Of a DNA stretch of 64,000 nucleotides, positions 23,348 through 34,442 are shown piece by piece. The stretch is taken from contig NC_134846.1 in NCBI RefSeq assembly GCF_965363235.1, positions 76,668,724 through 76,732,723 on the forward strand. Reading direction: 5' to 3'. Both the position numbers and the translations under genes were made by a program. Under the pieces are notes generated by a model. That model did no database searches. It was not told the origin of the DNA and saw only the letters and a program-made list of their open reading frames with translations. Origin of the DNA: Mytilus galloprovincialis. Lineage: Eukaryota; Mollusca; Bivalvia; Mytilida; Mytilidae. Positions within the stretch are counted from its first letter, which is position 1. Each line of letters starts with the position of its first letter.

Positions 23348-26300
23348 ATGGGCGAATCAAAGAAGGTATATTTTTTAATATGTAATTACTAAATTTAGAC
23401 GAAATTGAAACAGTCATAAAGTGTTAATTTTCCACAGTGCTAACACTGTGTTTAACATGAAATAATTTGAACATACGCCCATATAAAGGCAAATGATTGA
23501 TTTTTTCTAATTTATGTTGAATCTCTATAAGCGGTTAGAAGAACACGAACAAGGAAATGTCTATAAATGTAAATATTAAAAAAAAATAAAAAAATATCTG
23601 AATCTAAGAAAATATTCTGACAAGGTATTGCCTAAGAAAAGGAATAGGTGGATATTTATTTTAAAAACCGTGATTTATCAGTATTTTCGGATGATGCAAT
23701 TGCATTATTGTTGTCTATTATTTGTATTTTAAGAAAAAAATCAAAAATATAATGATCAACGAAATATCGCATTGTATTGGAAAATCCAGTCATTTTTTAC
23801 TTCATGTGCTTTCGATAGAATAGGATCCTTTTGTTTAGAATACAATAGTTTTCTGCGTCAAAGCCAGTCATTGGCAACTTCAGACATATTCACCGTATAT
23901 CAAAGGAAATTGTTTTCTCTCTCCGTTATATAAAATACGATCACAAGAAATGTTTTTTTTTATTACAATGAAAATGAATACGAAAACTATATCAAGTGAG
24001 TTTGTTTTTCTTCGAAATTTTGCTGAATAGTACCACAGAAATGAGGATGCTATCTTACCAGTAGTCAGCACTTAGGTGTTGACATGAATATCAATTATGT
24101 GGTAATTATTTTAAATTTCCTGTTTACAAAATTTTGATTTTTTTGAAAAACTAAGGACTTTCTTATCCCAGGCATAGAGTACCTTAGCCGTATTTGACAC
24201 AACGTTTTGAAATTTTGGATCTTAAATGCTATCCAAGTTTGTAACTATTTTGATACGAGATTCACTGATGAGTCTTATGTAGATGAAACGCGCGTCTGGC
24301 ATACTCAATTATAATCCTGGTTCCTTTGATAACTGTTTGATATATTTGTCATTACAGCAGTTCGAGGATTTTAGAGTGAAAGGATGTGTGTGTGCACCAT
24401 TTACATTACTTAAAGATGACGGGTAAGTGTTATGTACTCGTTTAAATTAAAGTGCAGTAACGAAGCATTGGGTACACATTGATAAGACATCAATCAGATA
24501 GTGCAACAAAACAAAAGAGTCATGCTATGATTCACATATGGTGATGCTTTATGAAAGAAAAAAAATATTTAAGCTACATGACTTATAATGTAAGAAGCGC
24601 GTTTCGTCTACATCATTGGTGCCACTATTAGAACATTTAGAATACAAAATGAAATTCGAACATGGGGGGCATTTGAACCCTATAAATTACATAAATAGTG
24701 ACCAGCACTGATAACACCATTTATGAGTTGGGTAGAAAGCCTTAGTGTTTAGAAAAATAAAAATAATAAATCATGTAAAAATGAAAATTTACAAAACATT
24801 ACCGTGTCATTTAAATTCCAGGTAAACACAAGTATACACAGAAGAGATCACTTCTTGGCTGGTGTTATTCTGGATTTGAAACGTAAAGCTGCAGCGGCAT
24901 CTGCCCAGTGGTTGATTGACTCGTTAAAGAAACACATATTAATACGTTGTCTATACTCATTATTAGTGTCACTCGATTAAAAAGTAATCTCAAGAAGTTC
25001 AACTATTGATAATTAAATCATGTTTTCTTGCATTCTAGATCCATAGAAACATCAAACACATTGCAGAAAATAAGCATATTATTATCGATTAACAACATTT
25101 TTTGCTAATTCATATTGAATAAACAGTATAAAAAAAGTAAAATCACTAAGTACTGAACTCCTAGGAAAATAAAAAAAAGTCCCTAATCTAATGGCAAAAT
25201 CCAAAGCTCTAACACATCAAACGAATGGATAACAACCGATAACTAAGACACAAGTGTTTTTATTCCACGTAAAGTAAACTACATTTTGAACGACATTGTT
25301 TTCTTTTTAGTGAAATTAACTTTGATGGCTTTGAAGACTATGCAAAATATCTCGTTAGTCAGAAGTTCACATATCTTTTCGGTAAGTAACAAGACAATAC
25401 ATGAATCTCTACAATAAAGTTAATTTAATAAAGCTTGATTCCATGCTACTGATCTTTCGTATTCTTGCAAAACTTAACGAAACATAATAGATACCTTATT
25501 GAAAAGTTTTGACTACAGGGGATCTTGGATTTTTTACTCTTGTGCAATATGCCTGTTATAAGTTCGAAGTATATAAAAGTCACAAATATCCTACAACAAT
25601 GCTCAAATGGCTATCATCCCAATACTATCACATTAAATCATTCATTATTTCATAGTGAATGGAACATTGGCAGAAGGGTTGTCTTTGACTCTAGAGGAGA
25701 GAAAACAAACAGCTGAGGCATGGGTCAAAGTAGCGAAAGGAAGGTAAGTTAAAGTGGCGATGTTGAACAATTACTGTAACACAATCAAAAAAGATTTTAT
25801 GCAAATTTTAAATCAAATATAATTTTTGAAAAAATGAAAGTCCAGAAAGAAAGTTTCTGGATGAGACTGAATACATGAACAGCCTAAAACGGGTAGAATG
25901 TAAAAAACATGTTTTAGTTCCGACTTTAATTTTTTTCAGTATTTTTGTTTAGTTCAACAAAAAGTTCGAGACCAAGGGTTTGTAGATTATATGGGTGGTT
26001 GAAAAGGTTGCACTTAAAACCGATGGCAAAATATAGGTTGACGATTAATCACAGGAACCGAAATATCAGTTCATCCAAAGAGTTTATTGTTTGTATATAA
26101 CATCGATTTTTATATGACAAAATATGTATCAACAATCGGTAAAAACTATATAAATATAATGCTCACAATGTGGATAACATGTTAACGCAAAAATAAAAAA
26201 AACACAACAAAAACAAATGTCTTCATTTAAACGTAGGTGGATAGGTTGTCTTATTTGCTATACCACTTCTGCGCTTGACAAAAAAAAACAAAACAAAAAA

Positions 26301-29300
26301 ACAAAAAAACAAAAAACAAAAAACAAATAAAAAACAGGAATAGACGACCAACCTGAATAACCTAAAAATCTTTTATCATATTGTAGGTTTGGCATTATTC
26401 TTCACATTGGAACTAACAATTATAAAGATTCCCAAGAGCTGGTTTGTTTAAATATAGTAGCTTAGTTCAATAATTATGAACTTCCCTAATGGGCAATAAT
26501 ATTATTGTAGGCAATCACTAGCAATATTTCTTGCCTGTGCTGTGGTTATTCATTGTGTGTAGTTTTAGTCATATAGCTCTCATTGTAAGCTTCCCTGCTT
26601 TCATTTTGTTTTAGAACTGATTGTTCCTGATAAGGAAGGGGTATATAGAAACAGTTAAGAAAAAGACAAAAGTAAAGAACAGACAATTTCATTCATGTTT
26701 AATTAAAAAAAAACAACATATGTACACGTGACATATTACTATTACTTGAAATTTGATTATAGTTACTGAAAGCTATTTCGAAGTATTGCTGGTATGTTAA
26801 TCAAGTTTTTATCCCACTTATATTAGCTAATGAACTTAGGAATATACATCGCAAAGTCAAGCCGTACACAGATTCAGGTATCTTGCGCTTTGAAGGCCGT
26901 ACCATGTTAACACATAGTTCTTATCTTCTTTGACATTCGTTACCTGGTGGAAAGTTGTCTCATTGTCAATCTTACCACAACTTTTTCCTCTTCCAGTATG
27001 CTAGTTAAATCTAGTGTTTTATTTGATTTTTATGCCCCACCTACGATAGTAGAGGGGCATTATGTTTTCTGGTCTATGCGTCTGTTCGTCCGTCCGTCCG
27101 TTCGTCCGTTCGTCCGTCCGTCTGTCCCGTTTCAGGTTAAAGTTTTTGGTCAAGGTAGTTTTTGATGAATTTGAAGTCTGAACAACTTGAAACTTAGTAC
27201 ACATGTTCACTATGATATGATCTTTCTAATTCTAATGCCAAATAAGAGTTTTTACCCCAACTTCACGGTCCACTGAACATAGAAAATGATAATGCGAGTG
27301 GGGCATCCGTGTACTGATGGCACATTCTTGTTTACACTGTCTTGGTCTGAAATAATTATTTGGTATCTAGTGACTCGTAAGGCAGATAATTGGCTGAATA
27401 TTTGTTGTTTTATCATGTATGCATATTTTTTATGAATTCTTTTTACTGCAATCAATATGTGACACTCTAATAAACACTTTATTTTATTTGTATGTGTGTG
27501 TTTGTGTGTTGAGCAATATTTATGATACAACTATTAAAAGACATTGCAAATCCACATTAAAAAAATATAAGCGTTAATTGTCTAACAATAACAGTGTCAT
27601 GTTTTGTTATCTTTATAGGCTAGGCATGCAGAAAAGATTGGGGTTGATGCTATAGCATGTTTTGCACCATCATTCTACAAACCAGACTCATTGGGTAATT
27701 GTTCAGATCTAAATTTTATTAAACATAAAATGTTTTACTTAAAACAAACGTTACACTTTTTTTTACATTTTATAGCTGGACAAAATTTATATTTTATTGC
27801 AGGAAAATAATTCTAGTTTTTGTGTCCCCGATTTCATAGTGTTGTTTTGTATTTTGTTGCAGAAACATTAGTTGAGTATATTTCCAAAGTAGCTTCAGCA
27901 GCACCAAATACACCATTCTTCTACTACTGTATCAATTTCTTCACTGGTGTTTATCGTGAGTAAATATCATAATACACTATCTATTCAGATTTTAATCAAA
28001 TTTGCCAATCATTCTCTATTTTTTGTATTTAAGCATTATATTATTCAAGACTTCATTGACCTATTTTTCTCTAATCTTTATTTTTTTGCCATTTTTCGGA
28101 AGCATTGGTACTTTATTCTGTATACGCCATCCAAACCTCACAACCATGGATGTATTACAGAATTACAGAATACAATATTTTATCTCCCAAATCATGGTAC
28201 TCGTTTTTGTGCAGAATAATCAAAATGAATAGTACAAACAAATAATCAAATTAGAAATGAATATAATTAAAAGAAAAATATCCACACACACTCCCAAATA
28301 TGAATGAGATTTCAAAATAGATTTTGTTTTCAATTGTGACATAGTACAAATACTTATTTTAGACTGCAGCATTTTGTAAAAATATTTCGAAACTATCAAT
28401 TTTTAAACGCGCGTCTGGCGTATAAAATTATAATACTGGTACCCTTGATAACTATTTAATTATATATATTATAAGAATGAACTTCGAGCATGTTTATTAT
28501 TAGTGAATGACGCAAAATTCTTGGAGCTCGCTGAAAGTAAAATTCCGAACCTGGTTGGTTTAAAGCATTCATCAAGAGAACTTCCCAATGCTCATCGATG
28601 TATGATGGTTAATCCAAAGAAGTTCCAGGTTATGATAGGGTCCGATGTGGTCAGTATATTTCAACAGTTATTTTTGGATTAAAAAAGAATTTAAATTGAA
28701 TAAAAAATGACAACACACACTGCATAAAGTCGTGTACTATGAAGGAAAATGCAATATACCAGGTACAGAGTTAATACACTTTGATAAGAATGGCTTTCTG
28801 TGGAAGTTTTGACAGTTATCTGCTGGAAAGTCCGATTCCTAATTCTAGTAATTTTTTCTTCGTTTTATTAAAGCATAGCTTGTTTTGTCCAATTGGTGAA
28901 TATTTTTAAGTACAAAAAAAGTAAAATCATAAAAATACTGAACTCCGAGGAAAATTCAAAAAGGAAAGTCCACAATCAGATGGCAAAATCAAAAGCTCAA
29001 ACACATCGAACGAATGGATAACAACTGTCATATTCCTGACTTGGTACAGGTATTTTTTTATGTAGAAAATGGTGGATTGAACCTTGTTAAACAAAGTACA
29101 CTGTATCATAAAACCTGTTTCTGGACACTAATTTGCACCATTCAATAATTTCAGCAACTGCTTACTAGTTTGTCACTTGGTATAGAGGTACCCGTTATAG
29201 CATCGTTTCTAGGACAGCTATTTGACAATATGAAGACGGCTTTCGATAAAGTTGACATGAAAACAGCAAGCAAATATCAGGTATCTATTTAATATTGTTA

Positions 29301-30986
29301 CCTTAATCTATAGTTACACCTGTTACCTAATTATGTATGTAGTGTGTGAACAAAATACATTTGGCTTTGATTTCATTGATTTGTCTTCTTCATTATTGTA
29401 TGACATCAGTTAACTACTTTTGACTTAACAATTTTGTAAGTTTTTTTAATATCAAATTGTCATGTATAACACGCTAATTATAAGAAATAATTCAAATTGA
29501 AATTTCATGTAAAATTGTCTTACGATTATCATAATGTGGCACTTGATTGTCTTAATATTTTGTAACTCATGACGGTGTCCGCAAAAGTAAGTTTTATTTT
29601 TTGATGTTATATAATCCCTTAACTATTAAACACTAGACTCATATCTAAAAAAAGCTTAAATAAAGCAACTATAGTTGTACGGTCATCATTAATGAACAAA
29701 AGCAATACCACATATTCAGATAGAATAAAAAACAAAACAAAAAACGCGATATGACAATATGAAAAACCGTTCAAAGGAAAAACCCAAACGGCCTGATTTA
29801 TAAAAATGCAAATTATGAAAAAGAAAAATGCAACCAAAGACACCCTTAACATACAGACTCCTACGTGAGGAACGGTACATTTAGATTGTTGTGAGGTAAA
29901 CAATTACTATTACTTATCAACTCTACCTTACACATGGGACAATAGTGTAACAACAAAATATAAAAGAACAGTTTTCAGAACATTCATTTTGTTTGCAAAT
30001 GAAAGGATTTTGACCTTTGTATTATAGTGTCAAGCACAAGAAATCAACACAATTCGATCAGAATTTGGTAAGTATATACATGCAAAAGGATGTTAATCAA
30101 GCTTTGGTAAAATCATTTGCTGGGAAAAATATAAAAACAACACGTGATTACTACCATGATCTCGAATCACTTTTCTGCATTAACTTCAGCGAGAACGCTC
30201 AAATCCAGACATTGATGTATATGAAATAAACATGCGAAGAACTCAATGATCAGAATGAAACCTAAATGCATGATACATATATAGAAATGAATTGCATACG
30301 TCCGTGATTTCAATTAAACGTAACTTTTATATATATGTAACAAAGAAGATAAACGGATAAAACAGATGTGTATTTCGAAAATTAATGTCTTTTTATTGAT
30401 GCTCGAGGCAAGAATATTTATATATATTCAAAATATAAAACAAATGTTGAGGAGTGGATCAAACCAAAAAGAAAATTAAGTGTAACCAAACCCGGATTTA
30501 TAATAAGTGAACAGCTTTTTTTCAGTAAGAGAATTCACTACGAGCTTAAACTGATCAAGAATATAAATATGTCATGATTGATTGTAAGACACCATTTTTT
30601 CAATATACATGTAACTGCAAAGAAATGATGAACAATAACAATAAAACTAATTAATCATCCTCCCACTATAACTGTGGGTGTCGATATCTGTTTTTATCTG
30701 TTTTTAATTTGGTTTATTATGTCATTTTAGGACCATTACTGTCAAATGAAATCAACATGTTTATTTTAATTCCTATTATTTACAACTACAGTTGTTTTTG
30801 TTTTTTCTCCTTTTATTTATTGAGTACATCTATACTGCAGGTGCCGGCATAAATGTAGCGAAAGCAATGTTTAACATAGTATCTGGGCTTAATGCTGGAC
30901 CTGTACGACTGCCACTCACCGACTTAAGTCAAGAACAAAAGCAAAAATTGAAGGAAAAAATTGATTCCACAGGAATCTTTAAATAA
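23348..30986 (+). CDS. N-acetylneuraminate lyase-like aldolase (intact, 11 exons)
   Basis: Class I (Schiff-base) aldolase of the DapA/NanA family; NPL enzymes split sialic acid to N-acetylmannosamine and pyruvate in the cytosol. Exons: 23348-23365, 24358-24422, 25311-25381, 25656-25743, 26387-26441, 27619-27694, 27863-27955, 28504-28649, 29155-29280, 30028-30067, 30841-30986. All join in frame: 307 residues against 320 in human NPL. The Schiff-base Lys is K176 (GLKHSS) and the catalytic Tyr Y146 (FFYYCINFFTG). C-terminus: SGLNAGPVRLPL. Departures from NPL: the pyruvate loop is NGTLAEG (53-59) instead of NGTTGEG, the Tyr motif is YCIN instead of YHIP, and GVDE is GSDV (201-204), losing the Glu that helps hold the sugar tail. 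Substrate may differ. The 6-residue first exon (MGESKK) is the least certain part. It is followed by a convergent GPCR relic. Confidence 0.9.
24055..24340 (+). repeat. Single hammerhead-repeat copy with decayed core
   Basis: A monomer of the retrozyme-type repeat in intron 1 of the intact NPL-like gene. It runs from CAGTAGTCAGCAC with hairpin GTCAGCAC-TTAG-GTGTTGAC (24064-24083) to TTCCTTTGATAACTG. The hammerhead segment (24259-24303) keeps CUGAUGA, GAA and GUC, but stem I pairs only three positions and stem II has a G.U, so activity is doubtful. Confidence 0.75.
26280..26337. repeat. A/C-rich simple repeat
   Basis: Runs of A broken by single C (AAAACAAAACAAAAAAAC), in intron 4 of the intact NPL-like gene. 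Confidence 0.85.
26885..26990 (-). repeat. Eroded SINE-like repeat
   Basis: Reads in reverse like the AAGAAGATGTGGTATGATTG family (GTTGTCTCATTGTCAATCTT, then TACCACAA), with losses. It sits just before the pearl-like element in NPL intron 5. Confidence 0.5.
27031..27333 (+). mobile_element. Pearl-like element, ATGCCCCAC family, one core unit
   Basis: Same ends and GTCC/GTTC tract as the element at 10701 but with a single ~170-bp core unit. It lies in intron 5 of the intact NPL-like gene. Short frames here come from the GTCC tract. Confidence 0.65.
28405..28470 (+). repeat. 3' fragment of hammerhead repeat
   Basis: Only the last part of the unit is present (ACGCGCGTCTGGCGTAT through CTGGTACCCTTGATAACTA). 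The CUGAUGA half is absent. It is directly upstream of exon 8 of the intact NPL-like gene. Confidence 0.7.
28910..29125. repeat. Dispersed repeat (ATGGATAACAACTGTCAT family)
   Basis: Shares GGAAAGTCC, ATGGCAAAATCAAAAGCTC, CGAATGGATAACAACTGTCA and the ATGTAGAAAATGGTGGATT part with segments near 25140-25240, 49060-49200 and 52510-52850. Class unknown, no coding content. It is in NPL intron 8. Confidence 0.55.
29680..29890. repeat. Degenerate dispersed repeat shared by both NPL copies
   Basis: Holds CACATATTCAG, AAAACGCGATATGA and CTCCTACG. The matching intron of the broken copy has the same segment (40745-40985), so the insertion came before the duplication. A 94-codon - strand frame here is chance. 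Confidence 0.55.
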
Positions 30987-31235
30987 TAATCTAGGAAACA
31001 ATGATTTATCTATAAGTCTTTTAGTTTCTATGAACTATCGTTAGAAACAAATCATATGATAAGCAGCCTTAAGATGAACCTGTTCAAATAAATAATCCTT
31101 ACCTTGGAATGATGGTTTCAGTTGTGGGCATCTTATTTTATGGTCATTACAATGTTTTGTGGATATTTTGATTAGCAATAATATGGATGCATGAACGAAT
31201 TATCTCATACGTTGAACAACCAAATTAACATATGC

Positions 31236-31241
31236 AATAAA
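31236..31241 (+). promoter_or_regulatory. Polyadenylation signal, intact NPL-like gene
   Basis: AATAAA about 250 bases past the stop. The matching place in the broken copy has the same signal (44058-44063), both followed by GTCTATTCTTGAG. Confidence 0.55.
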
Positions 31242-31379
31242 AGAAAGCTTTGTGTCTATTCTTGAGTGTTGAATTAATATTTTCTTGTTAGTATATAAAA
31301 CAATTCATGGGACATAAAACACATGTAAAATGACAGCAAAGTCCTTTTATTCACCATGTTCATTAAACAACCGTTTAAT

Positions 31380-32178
31380 GAAAGTTTCTTGTTCGAAAAA
31401 AAATTGTTTTAAATGGTAAGATTACTGAAAAGTCTGTTTTTGCAGTGGATTGATAATCTGATTGACGAATGATTTCAAAACTCCACCGAAAAAAGCAGAT
31501 ATCTCTGATATGTGGATTACGAGATCCTTTAGATTTGATGTTGATGCTTGATAAACTTAACATATGGCTAAGGGTGTCCAAATTGTGTTGCTCTAAGTTC
31601 ATGTTGGAATTTTATAAAGTGTCAGTTCAAAACAAGGTTTGATTCAACTTACACAATCGGCGTCTTTTGGTGACACCAGCTTTGCACATCATAACGTAAA
31701 TCGCTCACATTGAAAATAAATGAACTGCCTTGGTTTAATATTGATATAGTTTCTAGGTGGCATGTATCCAGTTCTATTTCTAATCGCTTCAAATTGTTCG
31801 AATTGTTCTGTTACCACGGGTCAAATTGTTAAAAGCACGATATATCCAGGTTCCAAATAACTAAATTAATGCAACTTTCTTGTGACAGTTGTGTATTTTC
31901 CATGGAAATAAACACACACGAATCCTTCCACAGCTGTCAGAAATACTGCAGATAAAAATGCAAATAAGACGACCAGCATGGACAAATCTGAATTAAACAC
32001 ACACGTCGTAAAACTTGTAAATATTTAATTAGAAAAAAACAATAATTCAACATTGAAATTTTTCCAGGTACGTAATTTCCCGCTGATGTTCCCCCATAGT
32101 ATGTGAAAACTATTCCCTTAGCAAATATAATTGTGATTCCACAGAATGTTGTACACTTGATATATCTTTCGCATTCAT
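31380..32178 (-). pseudogene. Rhodopsin-type GPCR pseudogene, cassette 2
   Basis: Second copy of the receptor at 44208-45119. The start codon is kept (32176-32178, reading MNECERYIKC) and the GNYVPGKISMLN part mirrors VPGNILMLN of TM2. The frame then breaks; a ~40-base stretch coding TM6 is lost next to GTGTCC, and the TM7 region has further small deletions. The 5' flank still matches that of the intact copy as far as ACAATCATGACTGA. It cannot make a seven-pass receptor. It converges on the intact NPL-like gene. Confidence 0.85.
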
Positions 32179-32808
32179 TGTCTCCAACTAGAATGCACAT
32201 ATTTTGAGTTTTCCAACAGACAATCTATTGTTGTAATCAAATCAAGCTTTTTGAAATATCACAAATTTTACAATCATGACTGACTTCCTATTTGCTTTAT
32301 TAAGTGTAGATAAGGTGGTATTTAAAACGGTTCCAATACGAAATATGGGTAAACCAAACAATGTTAGAAAAGAACAGGCGCCAACATTTTCCCTTAGTCA
32401 TTTATGGAATTATTTTAATGTCTATATCAGTCAAAAGATGTTTGCAGAAATAATATAAGTTGAACAAACCCAATGCAATACCAATGTGAAACTGAAAGAA
32501 TTTTATAGCAACAGGTGTACATTGCACGAGGTTCTATGAATCTGAGTGTTTCCTATACAAATAATTGGAGATGCGATAGGTTATGAAAAAAACGACAGTT
32601 TCCGTTGTGTTGTAATAAGTGACAAATGCATTACACAAATTTAAGGACAATATCATGCAGTTACCCAAAGACGCTCGGTACATTCCCAAGTTCAAATGTG
32701 ATTTCACTGACAACGTTATGCAATAATCAAGTGTTACAATAACCACCCATTGTTTGGTGAAAAAGGTATCCCGGAACATAGAATTTAACTATGAGTTCAG
32801 ATATTTTC

Positions 32809-33005
32809 TCAAAGGTACCAGTGTTATAATTGTATACGCCAGACGTGCGTTTCGTCGTCAAAAGACTCATCAGTGACGCTCAGATCAAAATAGTTAGAAA
32901 GCCAAACAAGTATAAAGTTGAAGAGCATTGTTGACCCAAAATTCCAAAAGTTGTGCCAAAAACGACTATGGTTGTCTATGCCTGGGATAAGAAAAACAAA
33001 AGTGT
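32809..33005 (-). repeat. Single hammerhead-repeat copy upstream of the GPCR relic
   Basis: Reverse-strand 3' half of the retrozyme-type unit, from TTGTGCCAAAAACG-equivalent sequence to CTGGTACCTTTGA. It carries an intact hammerhead core (listed separately). Confidence 0.75.
32836..32879 (-). ncRNA. Hammerhead ribozyme, single copy
   Basis: On the - strand: GCGUCA-CUGAUGA-GUC-UUUUGAC-GAC-GAA-AC-GCAC-GU-C-UGGCGU. All invariant bases are intact, stem I has six pairs, stem II three, stem III two. The stem II loop differs from the tandem copies while the stem is kept. Confidence 0.78.
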
Positions 33006-33429
33006 TTCGAATAATTCGAAATGGACCCCACATGCCAACCTGATATAACTGCTGCTTTATCATGTTCCTAGCTTTGACATTACTGAATAACTTTGGAATT
33101 GTATGACATGATGCTTTGAAAGCATGAGTAGCTTAACTAGATGATGTAGCTGGTATTGCTTATATTCGTGTCTTGGGTCAATCGGATTGTTTAAATCCCA
33201 TGATAAGTTGTTTGTCTGTTTGTACGTCAATAACATTAATGTGCCAATTTTTCTGCGCCAGATATGCATTTTGACAATAAATGTCTCTTCCGTGATGCTC
33301 AAGGCCGAGAAATTTGAAAATCGAAAGCTTATAAAAAATATGAAGAGCTTAGAAACCAAAATGACAATAGAGTAAAGCCAAAGTCGGGAAAGTCAAGTTT
33401 CTATTGATGTCAGTTTCTTATAACTATTT

Positions 33430-33850
33430 TCCCCAAGGGTGACTGGGGAGTAGAAATATGGTCACTTGGTCTTCTCCCGACCGGCAGTAAAACGCTTGCC
33501 GAAGTGGGGCGTCCGTTTGGCTGTGCGGGATGTATCAAGTTCGCAGTCACGTCCGGTCAGAAGGGGAACGTTAATCCGATGCCTCGTGTAAAGAGAGTGC
33601 CACTCTCTTTGCACGTTAAGAACCCTTGCAACAACTCTTTGAGGGGTCCGTTGTTGGCTTGTTGCAAGGCAAAATTTCTGTCCCTATCCAATATACCCTC
33701 ATTTTCCAGTGGCAGTCCAAATTTCCCCGACCATCATTCCAGATGGCCTCTATTGTATCAACCTACCTATTGTATTTATTGTGAATTTGTTCTCGTCCTG
33801 AATATGCATGAAATATTTGCCACTGGACGTTAAGCAACCAACAATCACTC
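33430..33850 (+). repeat. Possible SINE ending in AATCACTCAATCAATC
   Basis: A ~400-bp GC-richer segment ending GCCACTGGACGTTAAGCAAC and a short AATC-type repeat tail, a typical retroposon 3' end. AGTTCGCAGTC near 33538 faintly resembles a tRNA B box, but the A box was not clear. The 109-codon frame across it has no family features. Confidence 0.5.
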
Positions 33851-33929
33851 AATCAATCTTATAACTATTTGGATAGTCTTGCCTTTGGCAATTTTAGTTA
33901 ATAACCGGATTATGTTTAATGATTATAAT

Positions 33930-34065
33930 AAAAAAAGAGATGTACCATTGTTGTAAATGAGACAAACATCCACCAGAGTATATATGACATGAAGTTATAG
34001 ATCACTGTACGTCCGAAGAATATGGAAGGTTTTATAGCTAGCTGAACCTTCTTATAATACATTTC
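33930..34065 (+). repeat. Eroded dispersed repeat fragments
   Basis: Degenerate match to the GATGTGGTATGATTGCCAATGA family followed by TTTTATAGCTAGCTGAACC, which belongs to another dispersed family. They occupy the place where exons 1-2 of the third NPL copy would be expected. Confidence 0.4.
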
Positions 34066-34442
34066 TTTAAAGTTTCGACAACCAAAAAACTAGGTTTCTG
34101 ATGTAGGGCAGACATGAATTGGTGAATCTAAATTTTCAGTTTTCTAGAACCCAACTGACGAAGGAGAATACGAAAAAGGCAAAAAGAAACAGGTAAAAAA
34201 TCTGTCCAGAAACCAAAAATCAGTAATCAACACAGACAACATGCAGCCTTAATACAGGGTAATACTTTATTATTACAAACATATAATGTGTTACGTCAGA
34301 CACGGCTTTCGTCTACATCAGATTTATCAAAACATTAATATTAAAAATTCAAATACGAAGTTCAAGTGCATCGGCATTCTTAAATACTGATTTATTGTTC
34401 AAAATCATAAGGTCACTTTGGCTGGGGTTAGAAACCGTAATG

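Noticed and set aside
24590..24625. GCGCGTTTCGTCTACATCA segment as another hammerhead (- strand)
   Set aside because: CUGAUGA is collapsed into the stem II region and no stem I partner is present; at best a decayed relative. The same holds near 34290.
33530..33560. tRNA-type B box in a SINE head
   Set aside because: AGTTCGCAGTC has an extra base relative to the B-box consensus and no paired A box was found, so it is not claimed.
33504..33833. 109-codon frame on +
   Set aside because: Lies within a GC-richer dispersed repeat with a retroposon-like tail; composition explains the frame.
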